Shown: positions 25,327 through 34,593, counted from the first letter of the stretch. The stretch is DNA of 64,000 nucleotides from an uncultured Bacteroidota bacterium (GCA_902514225.1 CABXPN010000001.1:1-64000); one strand, 5' to 3'. The notes: generated by a model not told the origin, from the sequence alone. Program-made: numbers and translations.

Positions 25327-27702
25327 ATGACAAAGAAAAAAACTATCCTAACTAAAAATAAAAAATCAGAAGGATTTGAAAACTTTAAAGAACTCTTTAA
25401 AAATGAAAACAATCAGAAAGTTTTCGGATTTATATTTATTCTATTTTCAGTATACTTTCTGATATCTTTTAGTTCCTCCTTTTTTAATTGGAAAGAAGAT
25501 TATGATATTGTAAAAAACAATTCATGGTTTTCTGTGCTAACCAACTCTGAAATAACAATTCATAATTCCCTTGGGAAATTCGGAGCATTATTTTCCTACT
25601 TGTTTGTTTATGTTTGTTTCGGAATAAGTGCGTATGTCATACCGTTATTCTTATTTTTCTCTGGAGTTCAGTTATTAGGATATCATCTTATTTGTTTAAA
25701 AAACTTTATTCGTCAATCAATATGGATACTTATTTGGACTCCTATATTTATATATCACACATTCGAATCTCAGGTTTTTGCAGGAGGAGCAGGATTAGTT
25801 AGCTCTGATTTTTTAAATTCAGTTTTAGGTTCAGTAGGAACAACACTATTACTTATTACAACCTTCCTTATTTTCTTAACTTTAAAGTTTAACATCACTC
25901 CTCAGAAAATAATTGATTTTATAAATAGTTTAAAGCCACAAAAAAATAAAGAGAGAAAAATTGAAACGATTGAAGAAGTAACAGAAACTATAAGACCTAC
26001 AGAAGTAAAACCAAAAACTGAGTTAAAAGTAAAAGAAGCTATTCAACCAACAATAACAGAAATTACTCCACCAAAACCTACAGAAACCCCTAAAAATGAA
26101 GGTGAAGATTTGGGTATCAGCATAAATAAAATAGAAGAGGAAGAAACTTTAGAAGAAACAGAAATACAAAAAAAATTAAAAGAATTAGGAGATTTCGACC
26201 CTACTTTAGAATTATCATCTTACAAATTCCCTACTACAGATTTACTAAATAATTATGGTAGTGGAGAGATAAATATAGACAAAGAAGAACTAGAAGCAAA
26301 CAAACAAAAAATTGTTGATACACTAGCAAATTACAAAATCGGCATTGCTTCTATTTCTGCAACAATTGGACCAACAATTACACTTTATGAAATTGTACCA
26401 GAAGCAGGAGTGAAAATATCTAAAATTAAAAACCTAGAAGATGACATTGCACTTAGTTTGGCAGCTATAGGAATTAGAATTATCGCTCCTATTCCTGGGA
26501 GAGGTACAATTGGTATTGAAGTTCCGAACAATGATGCCACTACAGTATCAATGAGTACTGTTCTGAAATCCGAGAAATTCCAAAATAGTGACATGGATTT
26601 ACCTATTGCTTTTGGTAAAACAATATCAAACGAAACATTTGTTGTGGATTTGGCAAAAATGCCACACTTATTAATGGCAGGTGCTACAGGACAAGGTAAA
26701 TCTGTTGGATTAAATGCCATACTTACTTCCTTACTTTACAAGAAACACCCAAGCCAAGTAAAGTTTGTTTTAGTTGACCCAAAAAAGGTGGAACTTACTC
26801 TTTTCAATAAAATTGAAAGACATTTTCTGGCAAAATTACCAGACACAGAAGAAGCTATTATTACCGACACAAAAAAGGTAGTAAACACAGTAAACTCCCT
26901 TTGTATTGAGATGGACCAAAGGTACGAACTACTTAAAAATGCTATGTGCAGGAACTTAAAAGAGTATAACAAAAAGTTTATTGCTCGTAAGCTAAATCCG
27001 AATGACGGACATAGATATTTACCATATATTGTTTTAGTAATTGATGAATTTGCCGACCTAATTATGACTGCAGGTAAGGAGATCGAAACTCCAATTGCAA
27101 GGTTAGCTCAGCTGGCAAGAGCTATTGGAATACATTTAATTGTTGCTACGCAACGGCCTTCCGTTAATGTTATTACAGGTATTATAAAAGCAAATTTCCC
27201 TGCAAGAGCTGCATTTAGAGTAACATCCAGAATTGACTCCAGAACAATATTAGATTCTGGTGGTGCTGACCAGCTTATAGGTAAGGGAGATATGCTTATC
27301 TCAAGCGGAAATGATTTAGTACGTTTGCAGTGTGCTTTTATTGACACTCCGGAAGTAGAAAAGATTTGTGATTTTATAGGAAGCCAAAGAGCGTATCCGG
27401 ATGCTTATTTATTACCAGAATATGTTGGTGATACGGAAGGGACAGGAAATGATGCAGATTTAGATAACAGAGACGCACTATTTGATGATGCTGCTCGTTT
27501 GGTAGTCAGTATGCAGACTGGTAGTACATCAAACATACAAAGAAGAATGAAGATTGGATACAACAGAGCAGGGAGAATAATTGATGAACTAGAAGCTGCT
27601 GGTGTGGTTGGTCCTTTTGAAGGTAGTAAAGCCAGACAAGTACTTGTTAAAAGTGAAATGGAATTAGATGAACTCTTAAATAATTTAAATAGTAATGAAT
27701 AA
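25327..27702 (+). CDS. ftsK: DNA translocase FtsK
   Basis: Septum-anchored hexameric DNA pump that clears chromosome termini at division. 791 residues: an N-terminal membrane domain with about four TM segments (residues 35-190), a Pro/Thr/Glu-rich linker of about 100 residues, the alpha/beta motor with Walker A GATGQGKS and Walker B YIVLVIDEFADLIM, then ATQRPSVNVITGIIKANFPA. A C-terminal gamma winged helix (QTGSTSNIQRRMKIGYNRAG, ending EGSKARQVLV) reads orienting sequences. The short linker is usual for Bacteroidota. It overlaps lolA by 8 bp. Confidence 0.96.
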   Translation: MTKKKTILTKNKKSEGFENFKELFKNENNQKVFGFIFILFSVYFLISFSSSFFNWKEDYDIVKNNSWFSVLTNSEITIHNSLGKFGALFSYLFVYVCFGISAYVIPLFLFFSGVQLLGYHLICLKNFIRQSIWILIWTPIFIYHTFESQVFAGGAGLVSSDFLNSVLGSVGTTLLLITTFLIFLTLKFNITPQKIIDFINSLKPQKNKERKIETIEEVTETIRPTEVKPKTELKVKEAIQPTITEITPPKPTETPKNEGEDLGISINKIEEEETLEETEIQKKLKELGDFDPTLELSSYKFPTTDLLNNYGSGEINIDKEELEANKQKIVDTLANYKIGIASISATIGPTITLYEIVPEAGVKISKIKNLEDDIALSLAAIGIRIIAPIPGRGTIGIEVPNNDATTVSMSTVLKSEKFQNSDMDLPIAFGKTISNETFVVDLAKMPHLLMAGATGQGKSVGLNAILTSLLYKKHPSQVKFVLVDPKKVELTLFNKIERHFLAKLPDTEEAIITDTKKVVNTVNSLCIEMDQRYELLKNAMCRNLKEYNKKFIARKLNPNDGHRYLPYIVLVIDEFADLIMTAGKEIETPIARLAQLARAIGIHLIVATQRPSVNVITGIIKANFPARAAFRVTSRIDSRTILDSGGADQLIGKGDMLISSGNDLVRLQCAFIDTPEVEKICDFIGSQRAYPDAYLLPEYVGDTEGTGNDADLDNRDALFDDAARLVVSMQTGSTSNIQRRMKIGYNRAGRIIDELEAAGVVGPFEGSKARQVLVKSEMELDELLNNLNSNE

Positions 27703-28333
27703 AATACTTTCTGTATTTATAGCAATAATTATTACAACCTTTAACTCTTTTGGGCAAGATGAAGTTGCAAAACAAATTTTAGATCAGCTATCCGAAAAAA
27801 GTAAATCTTACACAGATATTTATACTAAATTTAATTTTAATTTCTCCAACTCATCACAAGAGATAGATGAAAACTCAGAAGGGAAAATATGGATAAAAGA
27901 GGATATGTACAAATTAGATATGTCATCAGACCTTTCGATTATTAACAATGGAGAAACACTTTGGTATTTCATGAAGGATGTACCAGAAGTACAAATAATG
28001 GAAAACGACCCTGATGATGAAATGAATCCATCTAACATATTTACAATCTATGAAAAAGGATATAAATATGAGTATAAAGGTGCTAGTTCTGAAGGTAATA
28101 AAAGAGTACACAGTATAAACCTGTACCCAGAAAAAAGTGGTACTATAATTAAATTTACAATTAATATTGATGCAGAAAAAACCGAACTTACATCCATTAA
28201 ACTTTACGACAGAGATGGTGGAATTACTACATACACTATAAATAAGTTTGTTACGAACTCTGGGATTCCGGAAAGTACTTTTATATTTAAAAAGAAACAT
28301 CACCCAGGAGTAGAGGTTATCGATTTAAGATAA
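27695..28333 (+). CDS. lolA: Outer membrane lipoprotein carrier LolA-like protein
   Basis: Periplasmic chaperone that ferries lipoproteins from the LolCDE complex to the outer membrane. 212 residues: signal peptide MNKILSVFIAIIITTFNSFG, then the open-barrel fold with YTDIYTKFNFNFSNSS, GKIWIKEDMYKLDMS, NGETLWYFMKDVPEVQIMEN and a closing PESTFIFKKKHHPGVEVIDLR. The start overlaps the end of ftsK by 8 bp; this ftsK-lolA order is common in flavobacteria. Confidence 0.88.
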   Translation: MNKILSVFIAIIITTFNSFGQDEVAKQILDQLSEKSKSYTDIYTKFNFNFSNSSQEIDENSEGKIWIKEDMYKLDMSSDLSIINNGETLWYFMKDVPEVQIMENDPDDEMNPSNIFTIYEKGYKYEYKGASSEGNKRVHSINLYPEKSGTIIKFTINIDAEKTELTSIKLYDRDGGITTYTINKFVTNSGIPESTFIFKKKHHPGVEVIDLR

Positions 28334-28354
28334 ATTTCTTAATCCTCTCGTTAA

Positions 28355-28564
28355 GATAAGGTAACTGATAATTCTGATGATTATAAGCCAGGAGATATTG
28401 TTTATTGGAGACTTGGTGGGAAAACAGACCATACCGGTATTGTTACGCACCTAAAAAAGGAAGTCGGAACACCATTAATGGTTCATAACATCTGTTGCGG
28501 ACAAAACCTAGATGATTGCCTTTTTGACTACGATATTTACAAACATTTTAGATATAAGAAGTAA
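28355..28564 (+). pseudogene. Decayed C-terminal fragment of a DUF1287 protein
   Basis: A 69-codon open stretch with no start codon reads YKPGDIVYWRLGGKTDHTGI, then a linker and PLMVHNICCGQNLDDCLFDY, ending HFRYKK-stop. This matches the end of DUF1287 proteins (GDIV-W-L, HxGIV, VHN, a final 'Y-I--H-RY'). The frame is that of lolA but is separated from it by three in-frame stops (28331, 28340 and 28352), and about two thirds of the family's length is missing. Probably a deletion remnant. Its end abuts the stop codon of the convergent CHU_C gene. Confidence 0.65.
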
Positions 28565-29845
28565 CTATTTAATAAGCAATACATCTCCTACTCTTTTTTG
28601 TTGAGCTCCCATTTCATCAGTAATAATAATTGCCCAAGCATATTTTCCTGCAATTGCATTTTCTCCATCCCAACCTTCTTCTACTTTATCTGTTCTATAA
28701 ACCTCTGTTCCCCAACGATTATAGATAATAAATTGATAAGATTCATATTTTCCCATACGGAAACCTTTCGGTTTAAATAATTCGTTCTTTCCATCACCAT
28801 CAGGAGTAAAAGTATTCGGAATATATAAGATAAAATCGTACATCACTTTAATACTATGAGAAACAGAATCAATACAATTATTACTATCAACAACAGTTAG
28901 CATAACATCATACATTCCCGGATCATTAAATATATGTATCGGATTTTCTTCTGTACTAAAACTACTGTCACCAAAATTCCAGAGTACAGGAAGAGAATTT
29001 TCAGTTGTATTGTTAAATGTAACTTCCGGATACAATGTAGATGCAACCCTAGGATTAAAATCGAATGAAGCATCCGGAATATGAAAAATATTTAATTCTC
29101 TTGTTATGGAATCCGAGCATCCCATATCCGAAATTACTTTAAGACTAACATCAAAAACATCAGCATCCTGATACAAATGGTTTATATTCTGACCAGAATC
29201 ATAATTTCCGTCACCTAAATTCCAGATCCAATTTACAATACTACCACTACTTATTACTGATAAGTCAATCAAATTTGTTTCAGACTCAAAACATATACCA
29301 TCAATCCCAAATTCTGCAATCGGGTTCGGATACACTATAATATCTATTCCGTTAGATGTATTTGTACATCCATTAGTATCAGCAACTACAATATAATACA
29401 ATCCTGTTGTGTCTGCTTGTATGCTTTGTGTGTTCAGTCCGTTATTCCACATTAAAGTAGTGTACATTGAATCTGAAATAAGATTTACAAAATTTCCTTC
29501 ACAGAAGAACAAAGCGCCATCTGCATATATCTGAGGATTTGGTTTCGGATGAACCTCCACTAAAATACTATCTTCTCCTGTACATAAATTAGCATCTGTC
29601 TCCAAAACATGGAGCCAAAACATACCCGTATTGTTAAGGTCAATTAGAATATGTTCTGTTCCATTTCCGGAAGTTATAGTTGCTATATTATTTGTTGCTT
29701 TCACAGTCCAATTATAAGTAGAACCTACTATAAGCGGAACTGCAAAATTTTCGTCAGTATCTCCCTCACAAAGATGTAAAACACTCTGGGATGAAACACT
29801 ACTACTAAATAGTAGAAAAATTAATATGTATTTTAGTTTGTTCAA
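28565..29845 (-). CDS. PKD-repeat secreted protein with T9SS type B (CHU_C) sorting domain
   Basis: 426 residues: signal peptide (about 1-19), a PKD-like N-terminal domain (GSTYNWTVKA), an Ig-like segment (ALFFCEGNFVNLISD), two PKD domains (VNWIWNLGDGNYDSGQN; VLWNFGDSSFSTEENPIHIF), and the C-terminal gliding-motility-associated domain (YIPNTFTPDGDGKNELFKP, FIIYNRWGTEVYRT, GWDGENAIAGKYAW). That domain directs export through the type IX system. The start is TTG. Last gene of the three-gene secreted cluster, 7 bp after the Ig-repeat gene, and the only one with a sorting domain. Probably a surface adhesin or filament anchor (inference). Confidence 0.88.
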   Translation of the reverse strand: MNKLKYILIFLLFSSSVSSQSVLHLCEGDTDENFAVPLIVGSTYNWTVKATNNIATITSGNGTEHILIDLNNTGMFWLHVLETDANLCTGEDSILVEVHPKPNPQIYADGALFFCEGNFVNLISDSMYTTLMWNNGLNTQSIQADTTGLYYIVVADTNGCTNTSNGIDIIVYPNPIAEFGIDGICFESETNLIDLSVISSGSIVNWIWNLGDGNYDSGQNINHLYQDADVFDVSLKVISDMGCSDSITRELNIFHIPDASFDFNPRVASTLYPEVTFNNTTENSLPVLWNFGDSSFSTEENPIHIFNDPGMYDVMLTVVDSNNCIDSVSHSIKVMYDFILYIPNTFTPDGDGKNELFKPKGFRMGKYESYQFIIYNRWGTEVYRTDKVEEGWDGENAIAGKYAWAIIITDEMGAQQKRVGDVLLIK

Positions 29846-29852
29846 CTTTATA

Positions 29853-31427
29853 TTACCAGTGGTTTATTGGTCCTGTTGTTGGTACTGCATAAATTTCTAA
29901 TGTTACAATTGCCTCAGGGCTCTGACATCCATTCTGAGATTCAGTAACATAATATGTATAAATTCCTACTGCCGTTTGACCAGTAGAAAATGGAGAGTTG
30001 TTCCCTACAATATTTGTAAGAGCTGCATCATCATACCATGTAAATGTAGTCCCTACACCAGTAGCAGTTAAATCAGGAATTGTTGTACCAAAACAAGCGT
30101 TTACATTAGACGTAATTGGAACAGAAGTAAAAGAGTTAATAGTTAAAGTAACTGTTGTTGCAGAACTTTCACATCCATTTGAATTTGTCTCAGTTACATA
30201 ATATGTATATACTCCCGCGCTAGTCTGCCCAGTAGAAAAGGTAGAACCCGTACCAATTTGAGTGTTTAATACAGGATCAGAATACCATATAGAATTCGTC
30301 CCACTTGAAGATAAATCCGGAATTACTCCTCCCACACAAGCGGTCTGATTCGCAGCAGTTGGTGCAGCAGGTAGAGCGTAAATTTCTAAAGTAGTCAGTG
30401 ATGATAAACTCTCGCAACCATTTACATCTGTAGTAGTAGCATAATAAGTATATATTCCTACTGAAGATTGTCCTGTTACAAGATTATTCCCTGTACCAAC
30501 TTGAGCTGTTAACGCTGCATTAGAATACCAAACAATATTACTTCCAATTGCATTTAAATCTGGAATAGTAGTACCAAAGCATGCTGTCTGATTTGTAGTG
30601 GTTGGTGCATTAGGTAGTGAATAAATCTCTAGAGTAGCAATTGTGTAGTAACTTTCACATCCATTTCCGTCATTCTGAGTTGCATAATAAGTATATACTC
30701 CAGCAGCAGATTGTCCAGTTGCAAAATTATTACCCGTACCTACTTGAACTGTTAATGCAGCATCAGAATACCAAACAATATTATTTCCTGAAGCAGTTAA
30801 ATTTGGTATAGTAGTTCCTAAACAAGCAGTCTGGCTAGTTGTAGTTGGAGCATTCGGTAGAGAATAAATCTCTAAAGTAACAGCAATCGAAGGACCTTCA
30901 CATCCATTCAAAGATTCTGTAACATAATAGGTGTACAAACCTACTGATGTTTGTCCAGTTGCAAAGCTATTACCCGTACCAACTTGAATAGTTAATGCAG
31001 CATCAGAATACCAAGTAACATTACTTCCAATTGCTGTTAAATCAGGAATTGTTGTACCAAAACAAGCTGTCTGACTTGTAGCAATAGTTGCTGTAGGTAA
31101 TGGATTAACTGTTACATCTACTGTAATTGGGAAACCAATGCAACCATTTGCATCTGTTTCAATTACAGAAACAGTATAGACACCTGGAGTAAATCCCCAA
31201 TTTACTGTTATATTATCAGTAGTAGAGCCATTAATAATAGTTCCTCCTCCAGTTATACTCCACTGATAAGTAGAACCTGGAGTGGGTGGATTAATTAAAT
31301 ACGGTTCAACGGAACCTGCACATACCGTTTGAAACGGAGATGTATTTGTTTGTGCAAACATCAGGCTAGATGTAAGCAAGAATATTCCTAAGAATATTCT
31401 GTTTAATACTTTGTTTTTTGTTTTCAT
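29853..31427 (-). CDS. Secreted protein with five Ig-like repeats and a PINHW tail
   Basis: 524 residues: signal peptide (about 1-25), one PKD-like domain (26-110, GSTYQWSITGGG), then five tandem Ig-like repeats of about 81 residues (112-518). Each has QTACxGxxIPDL, WYSDAALTxQVGTG, TGQxxxGxYTYY and NGCE, with one cysteine pair per repeat. The protein ends VPTTGPINHW, where a further repeat would start. No CHU_C or other known T9SS sorting domain is present. The Ig-like repeats are of the kind common in Bacteroidota surface proteins. It lies between two other secreted-protein genes on the same strand. Confidence 0.82.
   Translation of the reverse strand: MKTKNKVLNRIFLGIFLLTSSLMFAQTNTSPFQTVCAGSVEPYLINPPTPGSTYQWSITGGGTIINGSTTDNITVNWGFTPGVYTVSVIETDANGCIGFPITVDVTVNPLPTATIATSQTACFGTTIPDLTAIGSNVTWYSDAALTIQVGTGNSFATGQTSVGLYTYYVTESLNGCEGPSIAVTLEIYSLPNAPTTTSQTACLGTTIPNLTASGNNIVWYSDAALTVQVGTGNNFATGQSAAGVYTYYATQNDGNGCESYYTIATLEIYSLPNAPTTTNQTACFGTTIPDLNAIGSNIVWYSNAALTAQVGTGNNLVTGQSSVGIYTYYATTTDVNGCESLSSLTTLEIYALPAAPTAANQTACVGGVIPDLSSSGTNSIWYSDPVLNTQIGTGSTFSTGQTSAGVYTYYVTETNSNGCESSATTVTLTINSFTSVPITSNVNACFGTTIPDLTATGVGTTFTWYDDAALTNIVGNNSPFSTGQTAVGIYTYYVTESQNGCQSPEAIVTLEIYAVPTTGPINHW
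29874..31097 (-). repeat. Tandem array of five Ig-like coding repeats (about 243 bp each)
   Basis: The five repeats of the 524-residue protein are also similar as DNA. Blocks such as 'gcagcatcagaatacca' and 'ttacccgtacca' recur. Repeats 1-3 are most alike; repeats 4 and 5 diverge more. Such arrays can expand or shrink by recombination. Confidence 0.8.
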
Positions 31428-31459
31428 GACCTTAACATTTTTAGTGATTAATAATTATC

Positions 31460-33295
31460 TTAATTGTGATTTATTGGTTGAGTTGCAACAATAGAAATTG
31501 GCACCACAATAACTGGTGACCAAGCTCCGGTATTACAACCATTTTCTTCTCTAACTCTAACTCTAAATTGAGTTGAGTTTCCTATATTATTATATGTTTG
31601 TGGATTTGATGTTGACATCCCAGGATTTGTCATATTTATCCAACCTCCTCCATTATTAAACTGAAATCTATACCTGTTTACTGGTATAGAAGTAGAAGCT
31701 GTGAGTAAAATACTCTCACCTAAACATGCAGGATTAGGGATAGTTGAGAGAGTAGCTGTTGGAAGTGGATTTACTGTTATTGTTACTACATCTGTTGCAA
31801 TACAACCACCGGAGGTAAATGTACATGTATAAGTTGTTGAAGATGTAATCCCAGAACTAAAAATTGGATTTTGAACATTAGGGTCTACAAAATCAGATGC
31901 TGGGCTCCAAGAATAATTTCCGATAGATGAAGAAGTTGAGCTTAATGAATTAGGAACAGCTCCATTACAAATTGTCTGACTACCGCTTGCAGTAACAGAA
32001 ACATTAGAAGATCCTCCAACAACTGCAGTATCTGTAGCTCCACATCCATTTGCATCTGTAATAGTAACTAAGTAAGCTCCTGAAAATAAATTTGTTGCAG
32101 TCTGTGTAGTTTGTCCATCTGACCATAGATAAGTTACCGGAGTTGCCACTGAACCATTTACTTGAATAGTATAATCTTCAGTTTCTCCAAAATAAGCTAT
32201 GCTATCATCACAAGCATTTGCCTGATTAGTTGGCTGATACTGATAATTCTGCATTACAATTCTCATTCTACTTTGACCAGGAATTGCATTTGAAGGAACT
32301 GTAAAGTTAATTGTATGGCTTGATGGACTTTGTGTGGGTGGAATAGTTGTAATTGTTTCATTTATATCATCAAAATCCCCATCGATATTCCAATCAACAT
32401 AGATATTTGCAATGTCTTCAAGAGAAAAACCGCCTGTGTGACAGGTTCCTAGATCTAAATCAATATTATAATTATTTCCAGGAGTAACATCTGCTGATTG
32501 TAAAGTAAAATCAGAATATACATTACAAATAGATGATGTATTATTTGTTATGGAGTTATTATCACCTGTAAGATTTACGTTATTAATAGTAGAGTATTGT
32601 GAATACTGAGGAAAAGATAAACAATAATTATTCAGAGCAGACGCTCCAACTCCGGTAATATTTACAGTAGCAGATCCGCTTTGAGTGCATGTAGAATTGG
32701 TTACTGTAGTGGATAAATTCATTGGTGCTAACTGACTTATTCCGAAATTTTCTATTCCACAAGATTGTCCATTTACAAATACTTCATAAGTATGAGAACC
32801 TCCGCATAAATTAGAAAAAGGATCAATAACTGGTAATTGAGATAAAGCATCTATAGAATAAGTATAAATATTTGGTGTAATTGGATCAGTAAGATTCATG
32901 CTAATCATGACATTACATTCATTTGGACAAGCTTGAGTAGGATTAGATTGGATACTTACTATTGGCATCCTAATCTCAAAAGTATCTGAATATATAATAC
33001 TAGGACATGAAGAGGAATAAGGAGAAGATGCGGTAATGACATAAAAACCTGCATCTAAGTCTGTTCGGATAGTACCACCATAACCTCCACCACCATTATA
33101 AGATTGTCCGTTTGTAATATTTTGCCAAGAATAATTTAGATAAGTTGCTTGTATTATTTGAGCAGATCCTACTGCTCCACCATCAGGACATGCAATATGA
33201 GAAATGTTTGCAGTATCTACATTTACAGTACATTGAGCAAAAATAATATGGCTTAATAAACTGAAAATTAGTAAAATATAGAAATGCTTTTTCAC
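31460..33295 (-). CDS. Secreted multidomain protein (SprB-repeat, GEVED, Ig-like) with a PINHN tail
   Basis: 611 residues with a signal peptide (about 1-20). In order: a SprB-repeat-like region (SWQNITNGQSYNGGGGYGG), Cys-containing beta domains, a GEVED domain (NIYVDWNIDGDFDDINET ... GQSRMRIVM ... YFGETEDYTIQV), a second SprB-type repeat (YLWSDGQTTQTATNLFSGAY), a PKD/Ig domain (NYSWSPASDF) and a last Ig-like domain (FQFNNGGGWINM). The chain ends IVATQPINHN, without a T9SS sorting domain. The start is GTG. First gene of the secreted trio, 29 bp downstream of the lipoprotein gene. Confidence 0.8.
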   Translation of the reverse strand: MKKHFYILLIFSLLSHIIFAQCTVNVDTANISHIACPDGGAVGSAQIIQATYLNYSWQNITNGQSYNGGGGYGGTIRTDLDAGFYVITASSPYSSSCPSIIYSDTFEIRMPIVSIQSNPTQACPNECNVMISMNLTDPITPNIYTYSIDALSQLPVIDPFSNLCGGSHTYEVFVNGQSCGIENFGISQLAPMNLSTTVTNSTCTQSGSATVNITGVGASALNNYCLSFPQYSQYSTINNVNLTGDNNSITNNTSSICNVYSDFTLQSADVTPGNNYNIDLDLGTCHTGGFSLEDIANIYVDWNIDGDFDDINETITTIPPTQSPSSHTINFTVPSNAIPGQSRMRIVMQNYQYQPTNQANACDDSIAYFGETEDYTIQVNGSVATPVTYLWSDGQTTQTATNLFSGAYLVTITDANGCGATDTAVVGGSSNVSVTASGSQTICNGAVPNSLSSTSSSIGNYSWSPASDFVDPNVQNPIFSSGITSSTTYTCTFTSGGCIATDVVTITVNPLPTATLSTIPNPACLGESILLTASTSIPVNRYRFQFNNGGGWINMTNPGMSTSNPQTYNNIGNSTQFRVRVREENGCNTGAWSPVIVVPISIVATQPINHN

Positions 33296-33324
33296 AAAAA
33301 AGTTTTTCTACAAAGATAGAAAAT

Positions 33325-34593
33325 TTATTCTACAGGAATTAGTTGATAATCTGAATATCCGTAAAGCCTAACATCAGAGTTAATAAATCCGCTATTTTCA
33401 TTTAGTTGAACAAAATTAAATTGAGTAATATCAGAACAAAAATGAAGTATTGATTTAAATGATAGTACAGAATATATATCCATTTCATGATTGTATTTAC
33501 TTTCAAATTTATCTATCAGAAATCTATTCTCTAATGATGTGAAATCAAAATAATTAGAAATAGGAATCCTAACTTTAAGTTTCATTAGGCTTTCTATGTT
33601 TAATTTATCTCTAAATCTCCAAGAATTATCCCCAATTACAACAACATCTTTATCGACAGTACTCATAAATGAAATTAGTCTATCAACAAAAACCTTTTCG
33701 TCTTCTAAGATTATATATAATGAGTTATCTTTCATTATTCTTAAACAACTTTTCTTTGAAACCTCACTTTGTGAAGAAAAATTATATTCATTGAATGGTA
33801 AAGAATCTTGATTTATTAATTTTACGAAACTATGTTTTAAAATCTTATTATTTTCATTAAAATCAATAAGTGTAATTTCTCTATTTTCAGTATTAAATAG
33901 TTTTGTTTTATTTACAAATCTTTCAGTAGGTGTCAATAAATAAATATTCTTATTTCTTCTGACAAACTCTTCTCTTGAAGAAAGAGGATTAATAATTAAA
34001 GTTAAAGAACCTTTTTTGAAATGTTTCTTAACTAATCTAAAATTTTCATGTAATAACGGACCAAAAATAATATTTGATCTTTCAATATTCTTATTTAAAA
34101 GTATATCTTTAACTATTTGTTCGTCTCCTTCTGTATCATATACATTCAAGACAATCTTCTTACCTAAATTAGATAAGGAGTCAATAGAAAGAAATATCCC
34201 CTCAAGAAAACTTATTGCATATTTAGATTTTGGATGAACTTTTTTTGACGAACTAATATTCTGATTCTCATCAAGATAAAAAGGTAATAATACGGAAATG
34301 TAAATTGTATCTGATTTTCTTATAGAATAATTAGAATCTAAAACAATAATTGTATCAAATACGATACTATCATTCTCAAATATCAATGTATCAATAATTA
34401 TATTCTCTATTTTTAATTTCTCATCCAGAATAACAGTATCATTCTCTGCATCATATTTAGGAATTGTTGAATTGATATCCTTCACATTACCACTTGCGTC
34501 ATGATAACCAAACTTAATCTTCTCCTGAGATCTGCAAGAAACACTGCTAAATATCAAACACCAGATTACTATTACATTCAAGTTAAACTTCAT
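33325..34593 (-). CDS. Lipoprotein with a periplasmic-binding-protein-like fold (tentative)
   Basis: About 422 residues. An N-terminal lipoprotein-type signal ends at a cysteine (IFSSVSC). A hydrophilic Asp/Ile/Thr-rich spacer follows (about 50-100), then a domain that starts ISVLLPFYLDENQ and continues FLEGIFLSIDSL, VYDTEGDE, SNIIFGPLLHENFRLVKKHF and VVVIGDNSWR. This is the pattern of type I periplasmic binding (ABC substrate-binding-like) proteins. The frame opens at 34602, but the ATG at 34593 overlaps the guaA stop (TAATG) and is preferred. I recall a LysM protein with a similar domain beside guaA in other flavobacteria; no LysM is visible here. Ligand unknown. Confidence 0.6.
   Translation of the reverse strand: MKFNLNVIVIWCLIFSSVSCRSQEKIKFGYHDASGNVKDINSTIPKYDAENDTVILDEKLKIENIIIDTLIFENDSIVFDTIIVLDSNYSIRKSDTIYISVLLPFYLDENQNISSSKKVHPKSKYAISFLEGIFLSIDSLSNLGKKIVLNVYDTEGDEQIVKDILLNKNIERSNIIFGPLLHENFRLVKKHFKKGSLTLIINPLSSREEFVRRNKNIYLLTPTERFVNKTKLFNTENREITLIDFNENNKILKHSFVKLINQDSLPFNEYNFSSQSEVSKKSCLRIMKDNSLYIILEDEKVFVDRLISFMSTVDKDVVVIGDNSWRFRDKLNIESLMKLKVRIPISNYFDFTSLENRFLIDKFESKYNHEMDIYSVLSFKSILHFCSDITQFNFVQLNENSGFINSDVRLYGYSDYQLIPVE

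Noticed and set aside
28565..33295. The secreted Ig/PKD genes as part of a phage or defence island
   Set aside because: No integrase, transposase, tail or nuclease genes are nearby; flanking genes are guaA, ftsK and lolA, and the domains are ordinary Bacteroidota surface types.
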